Positions 1 through 6,580 of a stretch of 9,317 nt of DNA are shown one piece after another. Both the position numbers and the translations under genes were made by a program. The stretch's first letter is position 1. Each line of letters opens with the position of its first letter. Origin of the DNA: CAZXYF01 sp964644705. GTDB taxonomy: Bacteria; Planctomycetota; Brocadiia; SM23-32. Location: assembly GCA_964644705.1 (NCBI GenBank), contig CAZXYF010000122.1, positions 1-9,317 on the forward strand, written 5' to 3'. The notes below the pieces were generated by a model. That model searched no databases, was not told the origin of the DNA, and saw only the letters and a list, made by a program, of their open reading frames with translations.

Positions 1-134
1 GCTCTCCGCCGGCCCTGTGCCGGTGGCAGCAACGGACTAACTGGAAAGGGAACGCCGCGAATGTTAATAGAGCACGAGGCCCCAAAAAAACACATTTTCA
101 AGGGTTCCCAAACAATGTTCCGATCTATCCGTTG

Positions 135-161
135 CCTCCATCGGCACAGGGCCGATGGAGG
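135..161. repeat. Perfect 11-bp stem hairpin
   Basis: CCTCCATCGGC (135-145) and GCCGATGGAGG (151-161) are exact reverse complements around the 5-nt loop ACAGG. No T-run follows, so it is not a classical intrinsic terminator. It is better read as an intergenic repeat unit of REP type. The right-hand cluster contains similar wording at 8456-8473 (CCTCCACGG followed by CCGATGG). Confidence 0.75.
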
Positions 162-203
162 GCTGGTTGGTGCGTCGCCGCACGTAGTGGCGAATCATCT
201 GAA

Positions 204-224
204 CCTCCGGGGCAGGCCCGGAGG
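204..224. repeat. Perfect 8-bp stem hairpin, sister of 135-161
   Basis: CCTCCGGG (204-211) pairs exactly with CCCGGAGG (217-224) around the 5-nt loop GCAGG. It shares the CCTCC...GGAGG ends, the loop length and the loop ending CAGG with the hairpin 43 bases upstream, although the inner stem differs. That is what one expects of members of a hairpin family kept by pairing rather than by exact sequence. Confidence 0.7.
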
Positions 225-384
225 GGCCAAACCGCAGCGACTTTTCCCCAAGGGTAGACCAAATGTTATTTCCGCTATTTGGCGAATTGGGGTTCACTGT
301 ATTTCCCAACGGATCAAAAGTTCTGAGCCCCGTGTATGTTATTGAGGATGCCCAAACATCGCGGTGATTTCTGTGCATTTTTGT

Positions 385-416
385 ATCCCTGCATCACTGT
401 ATCCTTGAATCCCTGA
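385..416 (+). repeat. 16-nt imperfect tandem repeat before the first gene
   Basis: ATCCCTGCATCACTGT (385-400) is followed directly by ATCCTTGAATCCCTGA (401-416), with 12 of 16 positions matching. The repeat ends at the Shine-Dalgarno-like GAAAGG of the dehydrogenase. It could be a simple duplication or a regulator half-site pair; nothing in the sequence decides which. Confidence 0.4.
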
Positions 417-425
417 AAGGCCCTC

Positions 426-1385
426 ATGCCCACACTCATAATCACACGACCTGAATACGAAAAAGCCGCTCACATATTCGACGATGCCGATAACTTCCGG
501 TGCATTCCCGCCCCATCCCCCGAACCGGAACTGGCAGCGAACATCCGCGAGCACGACGCCCGGTTCATAATTGTGGGGGTGGAAGAATACACCAGCGAAC
601 TCTACGACGCCCTACCCTCCGGAGGCGTCATTGCGCGATTCGGTGTCGGACACGACGGTATCGATAAATCACGGGCCCGCCAGAACGGCATACTCTGTTG
701 CAACACGCCCGGCACGCTCGACGATTCAGTCGCCGAATGCGCCGTCGGTCTGATGATCGACGCCTCACGTCATATCGCATCGTGCTCTGCAAGTAATAAG
801 ACCGGCCAATGGAAGCCGCGCATCGGTAGTGAACTCGCCGGCAAAACATTGATGATCGTGGGATGCGGCAAAATCGGATGCAAAGTGGCCAGAATGGCGC
901 GCGATGGTTTCGCCATGCGAGTCGTTGGCGTCGATGTTCAGCAGCCGCGCCACCCGGATCCTTTTGAGGACATCACCGATGAATTTGAAAACGTCGCTCC
1001 GAAGGCCGATTTCGTCTCCCTGCACATCCCGGACATCCCCGCGACGCAGGATTTCATGGACGCCAAAAAGCTGACAACGATGAAACAATCCGCCATCCTC
1101 ATCAACACGGCTCGCGGCGGAGTGCTCGACGAAGACGCCCTCTACGACGCTCTTGATTCCGGTGACATCGCCGCGGCGGCACTGGACGTGTTTAAAAACG
1201 AACCGTACACGCCGCAGTCATCCAACAAAGATTTACGCAATCTGGACAACATCATCATGACGCCCCACATCGGCAGCAGCACCACCGAGGCATGTGAACG
1301 CATGGCCCGCGCCGCTCTGGACAACATCCGATATGCGATCAATGGAAACGAGGACAAAATGGATTTGGTAACACACGGCTCGTAA
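426..1385 (+). CDS. D-isomer-specific 2-hydroxyacid dehydrogenase (NAD-dependent)
   Basis: This 319-residue protein has the length and layout of the D-2-hydroxyacid dehydrogenase family, which interconverts 2-keto acids and D-2-hydroxyacids with NAD(H) in the cytoplasm. Residues 1-100 form the first half of the substrate domain. The Rossmann domain follows, with the dinucleotide loop GCGKIG at 146-151 and Asp170 at the end of beta-2, which favours NAD over NADP. The catalytic triad is visible: Arg230 in NTARGG, Glu259 in FKNEP and His281 in TPHIGSS. No ACT domain or other C-terminal extension is present, so it is a short phosphoglycerate-dehydrogenase-like type; glycerate, lactate or a sugar-acid substrate are all possible. 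GAAAGG at 415-420 lies 5 nt before the ATG and supports the start. It is the first gene of the + strand cluster, 62 nt before propeller protein A, so it may handle an acid released by sugar breakdown (inference). Confidence 0.9.
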   Translation: MPTLIITRPEYEKAAHIFDDADNFRCIPAPSPEPELAANIREHDARFIIVGVEEYTSELYDALPSGGVIARFGVGHDGIDKSRARQNGILCCNTPGTLDDSVAECAVGLMIDASRHIASCSASNKTGQWKPRIGSELAGKTLMIVGCGKIGCKVARMARDGFAMRVVGVDVQQPRHPDPFEDITDEFENVAPKADFVSLHIPDIPATQDFMDAKKLTTMKQSAILINTARGGVLDEDALYDALDSGDIAAAALDVFKNEPYTPQSSNKDLRNLDNIIMTPHIGSSTTEACERMARAALDNIRYAINGNEDKMDLVTHGS

Positions 1386-1447
1386 ACCGGGTCGCCGGCA
1401 TCCTGACCGAGGTTATATTCAGAGCACATTTAGAATACTCTCCCCCA

Positions 1448-2965
1448 ATGAAACCAATCAACATCAACACCCGAAGAGAACTTTTTGTGGATGACTACCT
1501 CATCGAGGAGATGTCTGGCACCACCCATCTCAAACTCCACCATCCCCGCCCGCAGGAGGTCGTGCTCGAAACCGATAAACCATGGGAAGGGAATATGTGC
1601 AATTTTATTACCGTTTTCCACCAGGAAGACCGCTATTGCATGTATTACAAATCATGGTCCGTCGATCTGAATCGCAGTAAAGGTGACCATGGCAGCGGGC
1701 TCAAATCCGGACCGATGCGGGTCTGTTACGCGGAAAGCGACGATGGCATTCACTGGCATCGTCCTTCTGTGGAACTGATGGAACAGAACGCACACCCAGG
1801 GAACAACGTCGTCTATGAAGGCGTTGATTCGGAACAGAAAGGATCGCACGGATTTGCCCCGTTTAAAGACCCCAACCCGAAATGCGCTGAGGAACGTAGA
1901 TATAAGGCCGTCGGCGCCGAGCTGCATGCCACAAAGGGCGATCTCTGGGCCGCAAGCTCTGCCGATGGCATTAATTGGACACTCATGAGCGAAGAGCCCA
2001 TTCTGGTGCAGGGGGAAGACGGTAAGTTCGATTCCCAAAATCTGGCGTTCTGGGACCGCACGCGCGGGGAATATCGAATATACTTCCGTGACTACACCGA
2101 TGCACCGGAGATACCCCCCGGACGATGTCGCGCCATCAAAACGGCCACTTCGCCTGACTTCATCCACTGGAGCGAACCGGAATGGCTGAGGTATCCCGGC
2201 GCCCCCACCGAACAGCTTTACACGAACCAGATCATGCCCTATCCCCGTGCTCCCCACATCTTCGTAGGATTTCCCACCCGTTACGTCGAACGCACGTGGT
2301 CACCCGCCATGGAGAATCTGCCCGAACCCGATCATCGCCAACGGCGCCGCGAGGTGAATGAGCGTTTTGGCGCGGCTCTCACCGATGGGCTTTTCATGAG
2401 CAGCCGGGATGGCCGAAGTTTCCGACGCTGGGGTGAAGCATTCCTGCGTCCGGGCGCCCAAAAGCGAGGCAACTGGGCCTACGGCGACAATTATCAGTCC
2501 TGGGGTCTCATCGAAACGCCATCCGCACTGGACGGCGCTCCATCAGAATATTCGTTCTTCGCGACGGAAAACTACTGGCGACAGCCGACGCGATTCCGCC
2601 GGTATTCCATCCGCAAGGACGGTTTCGTCAGCTGTCATGCTCCGCTTGACGCCGGTGAAATAGTGACGAAACCCCTGCGCTTTTCGGGCCAACGACTCCA
2701 TCTGAACATGTCCACTTCAGCAGCCGGATCAGTGCAAATCGAAATACGGGATGCCCGGAATCGTCCGGTCGATGGATACACGCTGGATGATTGTGATCCG
2801 ATCATCGGCGATGAACTCGACCGAACCGTCACGTGGAAAGGCAACGGTCATTTGCAAAATTTGCCTGGGAAACCCGTCCGCCTTCGATTCGTCATGAAAG
2901 ATGCAGATGTCTATTCGTTTGTTTTCGAGGATAGTGATTTAAAACAGGAAAACAATGAAGCCTGA
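1448..2965 (+). CDS. Propeller protein A: uncharacterised GH32/43-like five-bladed propeller with C-terminal beta domain
   Basis: A 505-residue protein of a family I recognise from Planctomycetota and relatives, where it often sits beside sulfatases; to my knowledge no activity has been shown. It opens with RRELFVDD (9-16), the family's N-terminal hallmark. Blade-like repeats follow, each with an acidic turn before Trp: SDDGIHW (97-103), SADGINW (171-177), SPDFIHW (235-241) and SSRDGRSFRRW (318-328). FDSQNLAFWD (194-203) and EYRIYFRD (208-215) are candidate active-site segments resembling clan GH-J/GH-F propellers. Residues about 405-495 look like a beta-sandwich domain (SVQIEIRDARNRP, VRLRFVMKDADVYSFVF). 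There is no signal peptide, so a cytoplasmic location is likely. No clear Shine-Dalgarno precedes the ATG. It is paralogous to 5155-6540, with an extra Arg/Glu-rich loop at about 283-310. Glycosidase activity on a sulfated or deoxy sugar is an inference. Confidence 0.85.
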   Translation: MKPININTRRELFVDDYLIEEMSGTTHLKLHHPRPQEVVLETDKPWEGNMCNFITVFHQEDRYCMYYKSWSVDLNRSKGDHGSGLKSGPMRVCYAESDDGIHWHRPSVELMEQNAHPGNNVVYEGVDSEQKGSHGFAPFKDPNPKCAEERRYKAVGAELHATKGDLWAASSADGINWTLMSEEPILVQGEDGKFDSQNLAFWDRTRGEYRIYFRDYTDAPEIPPGRCRAIKTATSPDFIHWSEPEWLRYPGAPTEQLYTNQIMPYPRAPHIFVGFPTRYVERTWSPAMENLPEPDHRQRRREVNERFGAALTDGLFMSSRDGRSFRRWGEAFLRPGAQKRGNWAYGDNYQSWGLIETPSALDGAPSEYSFFATENYWRQPTRFRRYSIRKDGFVSCHAPLDAGEIVTKPLRFSGQRLHLNMSTSAAGSVQIEIRDARNRPVDGYTLDDCDPIIGDELDRTVTWKGNGHLQNLPGKPVRLRFVMKDADVYSFVFEDSDLKQENNEA

Positions 2966-3053
2966 TCTTCCCGCTCTGAGATGCCAGTCCGGTCTGCTCA
3001 ATATGGCTGAGGAACAATCCGACAAAAAAGAAGAGGACACATTGATCACGTAA
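2955..3053 (+). CDS. Possible 32-aa small protein overlapping the end of propeller protein A
   Basis: ATG at 2955 opens a 32-codon frame ending in TAA at 3051-3053. It overlaps the last 11 bases of propeller gene A in another frame. AGGAA (2946-2950) lies 4 nt upstream, a better ribosome site than those of most genes here, and the overlap is typical of translational coupling. The C-terminal half is strongly charged (AEEQSDKKEEDT) and the N-terminal half is not hydrophobic. I recognise no family. It could be a genuine small protein, the remaining N-terminus of a deleted gene, or chance; it partly fills an otherwise empty 188-bp gap before the sulfatase. Confidence 0.25.
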   Translation: MKPDLPALRCQSGLLNMAEEQSDKKEEDTLIT

Positions 3054-3153
3054 ATTCATTGCTTTCCAAGAGATTCTCCCCGGCCGAACGGCGGCGATTC
3101 CCCTTTCTCTTCCCCTCGAATTCGATAACATTTCGAACAGGACAATTAGTCAA

Positions 3154-4560
3154 ATGAATTCCGAACATCCCAATGTCGTTTTCATCCTCGCCGATGATAT
3201 GGGCTACGGTGACATGGCCCATTATGGCAACCAGATCATCGATACGCCCAACCTGGACCGGCTGGCCGAGCAAGGCATCACGCTGACCCAGCACTATTCA
3301 GCCTCGCCACTCTGTGCACCGGCCCGCGCCGCCCTCCTGACCGGCCGGTACAACCACCGGACGGGAGCGGTGGACGTTCCGTCCAACCGGGGGCTGGACC
3401 GCTTTGCGCTTGAGGAAACCACCGTCGCCGATGTTTTCTCCCGGGCCGGCTACGCCACCGGCATGGTGGGTAAATGGCACAACGGGCTCCACAACATGCG
3501 GTATCATCCGAACAATCGGGGTTTTGATGAGTTCGTAGGTTTTCTCAATGGCGGCATGGATTACTACAACTGGAGTCTCGACCGCAACGGCAACACCGAA
3601 CGCGCCGATGGACGCTATCTCACGGATGTCTTCTCCAACGAGGCGGTCAGTTTCATCGATGAGCATCACGATGATCCGTTTTTCCTCTATCTCGCCTACA
3701 ATGCTCCCCACGGCCCCCTGCAAGCTCCTGATGAGCTCATCCACAAATATCGGGAAACCGGTGAAGTGACGGAAGAGGTCGCCCGGCTGTATGCGATGAT
3801 CGAAGCCATGGACGCGGGGATCGGGCAGGTCCTGAACGCACTATCGGACCACGGCCTGGACGACGACACAATCGTGGTGTTCACCTCGGACAATGGCCCC
3901 GTCCTTCGCGGGGACCTCGACCGCTACAACGGTCCGTTCCAGGGACAGAAGGGGCAGGCGTGGGAAGGTGGAATACGCGTCCCCGCCCTCGTGCGATGGC
4001 CCGGACGCGTACAACCCGGCATGGAAAGTGACGAGATGGTGCATTTCTGCGACTGGTTGCCCACCCTGGCGTCGATGGCGAACGTGGCTTTACCCAACGA
4101 TCTGGAACTGGACGGATACGACGCCACGTCTCTTTTGCGAGGTGAAGCCGGGGATATCCCCGACGTGCGTTTCTGGCAGCGCAACCGGTATGAGCCGATG
4201 CCCCGCTGCAACGCAGCGATGCGCGATGGTGACTGGAAACTCCACTGGCCAATGCGGCAAGGAGGAGATGACAAGGATCAGGCCGATACCGCGTTCTACC
4301 AGCACGGGCTCAAAGGCGCCGCCCACTGGCTGATGGACATCGATCCTGACCTCCCCCACCGGGAAATGGGCCCGGAACCGGAAGTTCACCTGTTCAACAT
4401 CGCCGATGACCCCGGCGAAGAAAATGACCTGTCACGGAAACATCCCGAACGCGTGGAGGAGATGCAGCGTCGGTGGGATGAATGGTTTGAAGAGGTAAAA
4501 TCGGACTGGGACAGGGCGCGGGCAAAGATCGAAGAGGAAGCCCGGCTTCCAGATTGCTAA
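3154..4560 (+). CDS. Type I (formylglycine) sulfatase, arylsulfatase family, without signal peptide
   Basis: This 468-residue sulfatase of the alkaline phosphatase superfamily hydrolyses sulfate esters. Asp14-Asp15 (ILADDMGYGD) and Asp246-Asn247 (TSDNGP) bind the calcium. Cys54 in CAPAR (54-58), followed by AALLTGR, is the residue that a formylglycine-generating enzyme converts to the catalytic aldehyde. Lys107 and His109 (GKWH) and His186 (NAPHGP) match sulfate-contacting positions. The C-terminal subdomain carries the usual DGDWKL and HLFNIADDPGEENDL segments. The protein begins directly at the first beta strand, and the in-frame sequence back to the stop at 3043-3045 offers no ATG, GTG or TTG start, so no signal peptide can be added. 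Unlike the many exported PVC sulfatases it is predicted to be cytoplasmic. AGGA at 3139-3142 may serve as ribosome site. Its position between two propeller paralogues suggests a shared sulfated glycan substrate. Sulfate position and sugar cannot be told. Confidence 0.93.
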   Translation: MNSEHPNVVFILADDMGYGDMAHYGNQIIDTPNLDRLAEQGITLTQHYSASPLCAPARAALLTGRYNHRTGAVDVPSNRGLDRFALEETTVADVFSRAGYATGMVGKWHNGLHNMRYHPNNRGFDEFVGFLNGGMDYYNWSLDRNGNTERADGRYLTDVFSNEAVSFIDEHHDDPFFLYLAYNAPHGPLQAPDELIHKYRETGEVTEEVARLYAMIEAMDAGIGQVLNALSDHGLDDDTIVVFTSDNGPVLRGDLDRYNGPFQGQKGQAWEGGIRVPALVRWPGRVQPGMESDEMVHFCDWLPTLASMANVALPNDLELDGYDATSLLRGEAGDIPDVRFWQRNRYEPMPRCNAAMRDGDWKLHWPMRQGGDDKDQADTAFYQHGLKGAAHWLMDIDPDLPHREMGPEPEVHLFNIADDPGEENDLSRKHPERVEEMQRRWDEWFEEVKSDWDRARAKIEEEARLPDC

Positions 4561-4652
4561 TCACCTGGTAAGAACGATCCAATCAATATCTTTATTCACG
4601 AATTCTAATCCTGTTGTCATCAACAATCCATAAACTCCGATTTGAATTTCAT
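4561..4652 (-). pseudogene. Possible remnant of the DUF433 partner toxin (DUF5615/PIN-like)
   Basis: DUF433 antitoxin genes are normally followed closely by a DUF5615 (Mut7-C/PIN-like) toxin gene that often starts MKF or MKFK. Here, 12 nt past the antitoxin stop on the reverse strand, an ATG at 4652 begins MKFK but stops after 10 codons. In a second frame, a short stretch (reverse strand, ATG at 4620) reads MTTGLEFVNKDIDWIVLTR and stops at 4561, next to the sulfatase stop codon. The ending resembles C-termini of some such toxins in character only. An internally deleted and frameshifted toxin would explain both ends, but the pieces are too short for a firm call; this may be plain intergenic DNA. 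Confidence 0.25.
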
Positions 4653-4664
4653 TGGAAGAGACTT

Positions 4665-4892
4665 TCAGGCTCGGATGGAAACTGTACGTTCGCGGGCCAG
4701 GTCAGCAGCATAAAATATCGCCGCTTTAATATCATCGCGATCGAGAGAGGGATAACTCTCAAGAATATCATCAACCGAAAGCCCAGCTGCCAGATTATCC
4801 AGAATGACAGACACCATAATGCGCGTTCCTCTGATACGAGTACGCCCATGACAAATATCGGGGTCAGTCTCAATGTAGTCGCGCCAGTTCAT
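4665..4892 (-). CDS. DUF433 family antitoxin (VapB-like)
   Basis: A 75-residue protein with the full DUF433 pattern: an N-terminal MNWRDYIETDPDICHG, then RIRGTRIMVSVILDNLAAG (19-37), then a helix-turn-helix-like part SVDDILESYPSLDRDDIKAA (39-58), and the closing AAIFYAADLARER. DUF433 proteins are small DNA-binding antitoxins usually encoded just upstream of a DUF5615 nuclease-like toxin, and they normally repress their own operon. The start is well supported: GGGAG (reverse strand, 4905-4901) stands 8 nt before the ATG. It is the only convincing reverse-strand gene in the window, and it divides the + strand cluster inside AT-richer DNA, suggesting a separately acquired cassette. No intact toxin follows, only a possible relic at 4561-4652, so the antitoxin appears orphaned. 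Its length is normal and no key segment is missing. Confidence 0.88.
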   Translation of the reverse strand: MNWRDYIETDPDICHGRTRIRGTRIMVSVILDNLAAGLSVDDILESYPSLDRDDIKAAIFYAADLARERTVSIRA

Positions 4893-4970
4893 TGTTTTGT
4901 CTCCCTAATGCGCATTTTTGCGAAAAAACACTCACGTCCCCTATTGAATTAAGTCTAACTGATAGATTCG

Positions 4971-4998
4971 ACTTCATGCAATAATGCATTGAAAAGTT
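4971..4998. promoter_or_regulatory. Imperfect palindrome, candidate operator
   Basis: ATGCA (4976-4980) and TGCAT (4985-4989) are exact inverted halves around ATAA. With one bulged base the symmetry extends outwards (TTC against GAA, ACTT against AAGT). It sits 79 nt upstream of the DUF433 start and 157 nt upstream of the preferred start of gene B. DUF433 antitoxins are thought to autoregulate, so this is a plausible binding site, but AT-rich palindromes also arise by chance. Confidence 0.3.
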
Positions 4999-5140
4999 GA
5001 TCTGCCCCTTACCAGAGCCTCACAATGAGAACTTACCATGATCCGTTTTTGCAAGAAAACACACGATACTTACGCACCAATGATTCTCTCGGGATTGTTC
5101 GTCCTCACCTTTTGGATTAATGTTACCTACACTCAAATAA

Positions 5141-5145
5141 AGGAG
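5141..5145 (+). promoter_or_regulatory. Strong Shine-Dalgarno site favouring the GTG start at 5155
   Basis: AGGAG at 5141-5145 stands 9 nt before an in-frame GTG (5155). The ATG at 5038 has only a weak upstream match (GAG at 5028-5030). The GTG start places the RRQLFVD motif 11 residues into the protein, close to its position (residue 9) in paralogue A, which begins without extension. This site is therefore the main reason for the start chosen for gene B. Confidence 0.6.
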
Positions 5146-5154
5146 ATAAAAAAA

Positions 5155-6540
5155 GTGGAAAACGCAAAATATACAATCGCAAATCGCCGTCAGCTCTTTG
5201 TCGACAGCACGCTCATCGAACGCTTTGATGGGGAAGCGCAACTGAAGCTTCATCATCCCCGGCGGGAGGAAGTCGTCATGACCTTCGACCGCCCCTGGGA
5301 AGGCAACGTTTCACTCTATGGCACCATTATCAAAACCCAGGACGGCTATCGCATGTATTACCGGGGCTGGCACATCGAAGGTGGACCGGGCGGCGAATCG
5401 GCGCATGATCCAGTGGTCTGCGTTGCCGAAAGCCCCAACGGACTGGAATGGAAACGAACAACCGTCGGTCTCTTTGAGTTTAATGGATCGAAAGACAACA
5501 ACATCGTCTGGACCGGCGAGGGAGCCGGTGCGTTCGTGCCGTTCCTGGACCGAAATCCCGACGCCAGACCGGAGGCACGATACAAGGCTGTTGCCAAGGG
5601 CCAGGGACCAAACGGCCGCGTGTTGCGGGCTTTCCAATCGCACGACGGTCTGAACTGGGAAAAGATGCAAGAAAAACCCATACTCAACCACTCCAGCGTC
5701 AGCAACAAAGCTTTTGACTCCCAGAACGTCGCGTTCTGGGACGCCGAACGTGAGGAGTATCGAGTTTATTTCCGTGACTGGGTCGATGGTAAGGTACGCG
5801 GCATAAAAACAGCCACCTCGGACGATTTCCTGAACTGGACCGAACCAGAGTGGCTCAAGTGGGGACCGGAGGCTCCGCTCGAGCACCTCTACACCAACGC
5901 CGTCCAACCATATCCCCGCGCGCCCCATCTGTACATTGGTTTCCCCGCCCGATTCCGGCCCGACCGTGAAGACATGCTTGAACCGCTACTGATCACCTCC
6001 CGCGACGGGCAAACGTTTCACCGCTGGGAAGAGGCCCTGATCCGCCCCGGTCGCAATGCGGACCGATGGTTCAACCGGAGCAACTACATCCAGACCGGCA
6101 TCATGATCACTCCGAGCCCGCTGCCCGGCGAAGACAAGGAGCTATCCATTGTGACCAACGAAGACTACTACAAAGGGGATGATACCCGATTCCGCCGCTA
6201 CAGCTGGCGTCTTGATGGTTTTGCCTCATTGCATGCTCCGGCAGAGGGTGGCGATGTGATCACCAAACCGTTAAGCTTTCAGGGCAAACACCTGCACTTG
6301 AATTACAGCACGGCCGTCGACGGTCATATCCGCGTAGAAATACAGGATGAAAGAGGTCACCCCATCAAAAGATTCTCACTCGACGATATGGACCCCGTCT
6401 ATGGCAACGAGCTGGATGGCGTCGTGGAGTGGAACGACGAAAGCAACATTTCTGAACTCGCGGGGCAAACCGTCCGGCTGCGATTCGAACTCAAGGACGC
6501 CGACATCTTTGCCATGCATTTTGGGAATTTGGCAGAATAG
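5155..6540 (+). CDS. Propeller protein B: paralogue of 1448-2965, GH32/43-like five-bladed propeller
   Basis: With the GTG start the protein has 461 residues and matches paralogue A from end to end. It shows RRQLFVD (11-17), the blade turns ESPNGLEW (92-99), SHDGLNW (162-168), SDDFLNW (222-228) and SRDGQTFHRW (282-291), then FDSQNVAFWD (187-196) and YRVYFRD (202-208), and the C-terminal beta domain (about 370-458, including IRVEIQDERGHPIKRF and VRLRFELKDADIFAMHF). It lacks the Arg-rich loop that A carries after the GFPxR motif. The family has no activity that I know of; a propeller glycosidase is inferred from fold-like motifs. A start at 5038 would add 39 residues with a basic N-terminus and a hydrophobic segment (MILSGLFVLTFWINV), a possible membrane anchor without an obvious cleavage site. 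I prefer 5155 because of AGGAG, the length of A, and the AT-rich composition of the extension. It lies 40 nt before the fucosidase-like relic. Confidence 0.82.
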   Translation: MENAKYTIANRRQLFVDSTLIERFDGEAQLKLHHPRREEVVMTFDRPWEGNVSLYGTIIKTQDGYRMYYRGWHIEGGPGGESAHDPVVCVAESPNGLEWKRTTVGLFEFNGSKDNNIVWTGEGAGAFVPFLDRNPDARPEARYKAVAKGQGPNGRVLRAFQSHDGLNWEKMQEKPILNHSSVSNKAFDSQNVAFWDAEREEYRVYFRDWVDGKVRGIKTATSDDFLNWTEPEWLKWGPEAPLEHLYTNAVQPYPRAPHLYIGFPARFRPDREDMLEPLLITSRDGQTFHRWEEALIRPGRNADRWFNRSNYIQTGIMITPSPLPGEDKELSIVTNEDYYKGDDTRFRRYSWRLDGFASLHAPAEGGDVITKPLSFQGKHLHLNYSTAVDGHIRVEIQDERGHPIKRFSLDDMDPVYGNELDGVVEWNDESNISELAGQTVRLRFELKDADIFAMHFGNLAE

Positions 6541-6580
6541 AATCAACGCCCTCCTTTCCCAAACAGAACTGAGCATCTAT

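Larger units (their letters stand above)
1..425. other. Non-coding, hairpin-rich leader region
   Basis: I find no convincing gene here. Open frames exist on both strands (61-345 on +, 64-378 on -), but they largely overlay each other, resemble no family I know, and run through inverted repeats, as chance frames in GC-rich hairpins do. The stretch holds two strong hairpins (135-161 and 204-224), a weaker one at 175-193 (TCGCC/GGCGA) and an imperfect one at about 8-24. The last 40 bases before the dehydrogenase carry a 16-nt tandem repeat (385-416). The region presumably also contains the promoter of the + strand cluster, but I could not pick out convincing -35 and -10 boxes. Confidence 0.6.
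4893..5154. other. AT-rich divergent intergenic region
   Basis: This 262-bp stretch between the reverse-strand DUF433 gene and propeller gene B must hold the promoters for both directions. It is visibly richer in A and T than the flanking genes; the 5038-5154 part is roughly 37% GC by hand count. It contains a palindrome at 4971-4998 and, at its right end, a strong ribosome site (5141-5145). An ATG at 5038 opens a frame that runs on into gene B (see there). I could not define -35 and -10 boxes with confidence on either strand. Confidence 0.5.

Noticed and set aside
61..378. Overlapping open frames on both strands in the leader (94 and 104 codons)
   Set aside because: They cover the same GC-rich hairpin DNA on opposite strands, show no family resemblance or ribosome site, and neither has domain-like structure.
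1386..1447. Terminator or promoter between dehydrogenase and propeller gene A
   Set aside because: I see no stable stem with T-run and no convincing -35/-10 pair; co-transcription is more likely.
4649..4873. A 74-codon reverse-strand frame overlapping the DUF433 gene
   Set aside because: It is a shifted frame of the DUF433 gene, whose own frame carries the complete family pattern and a ribosome site.
5311..5928. Long antisense frames (also 1652-2257, 3298-3744, 7641-8132)
   Set aside because: They lie opposite clearly homologous genes and reflect the codon bias of those genes; none has recognisable motifs.
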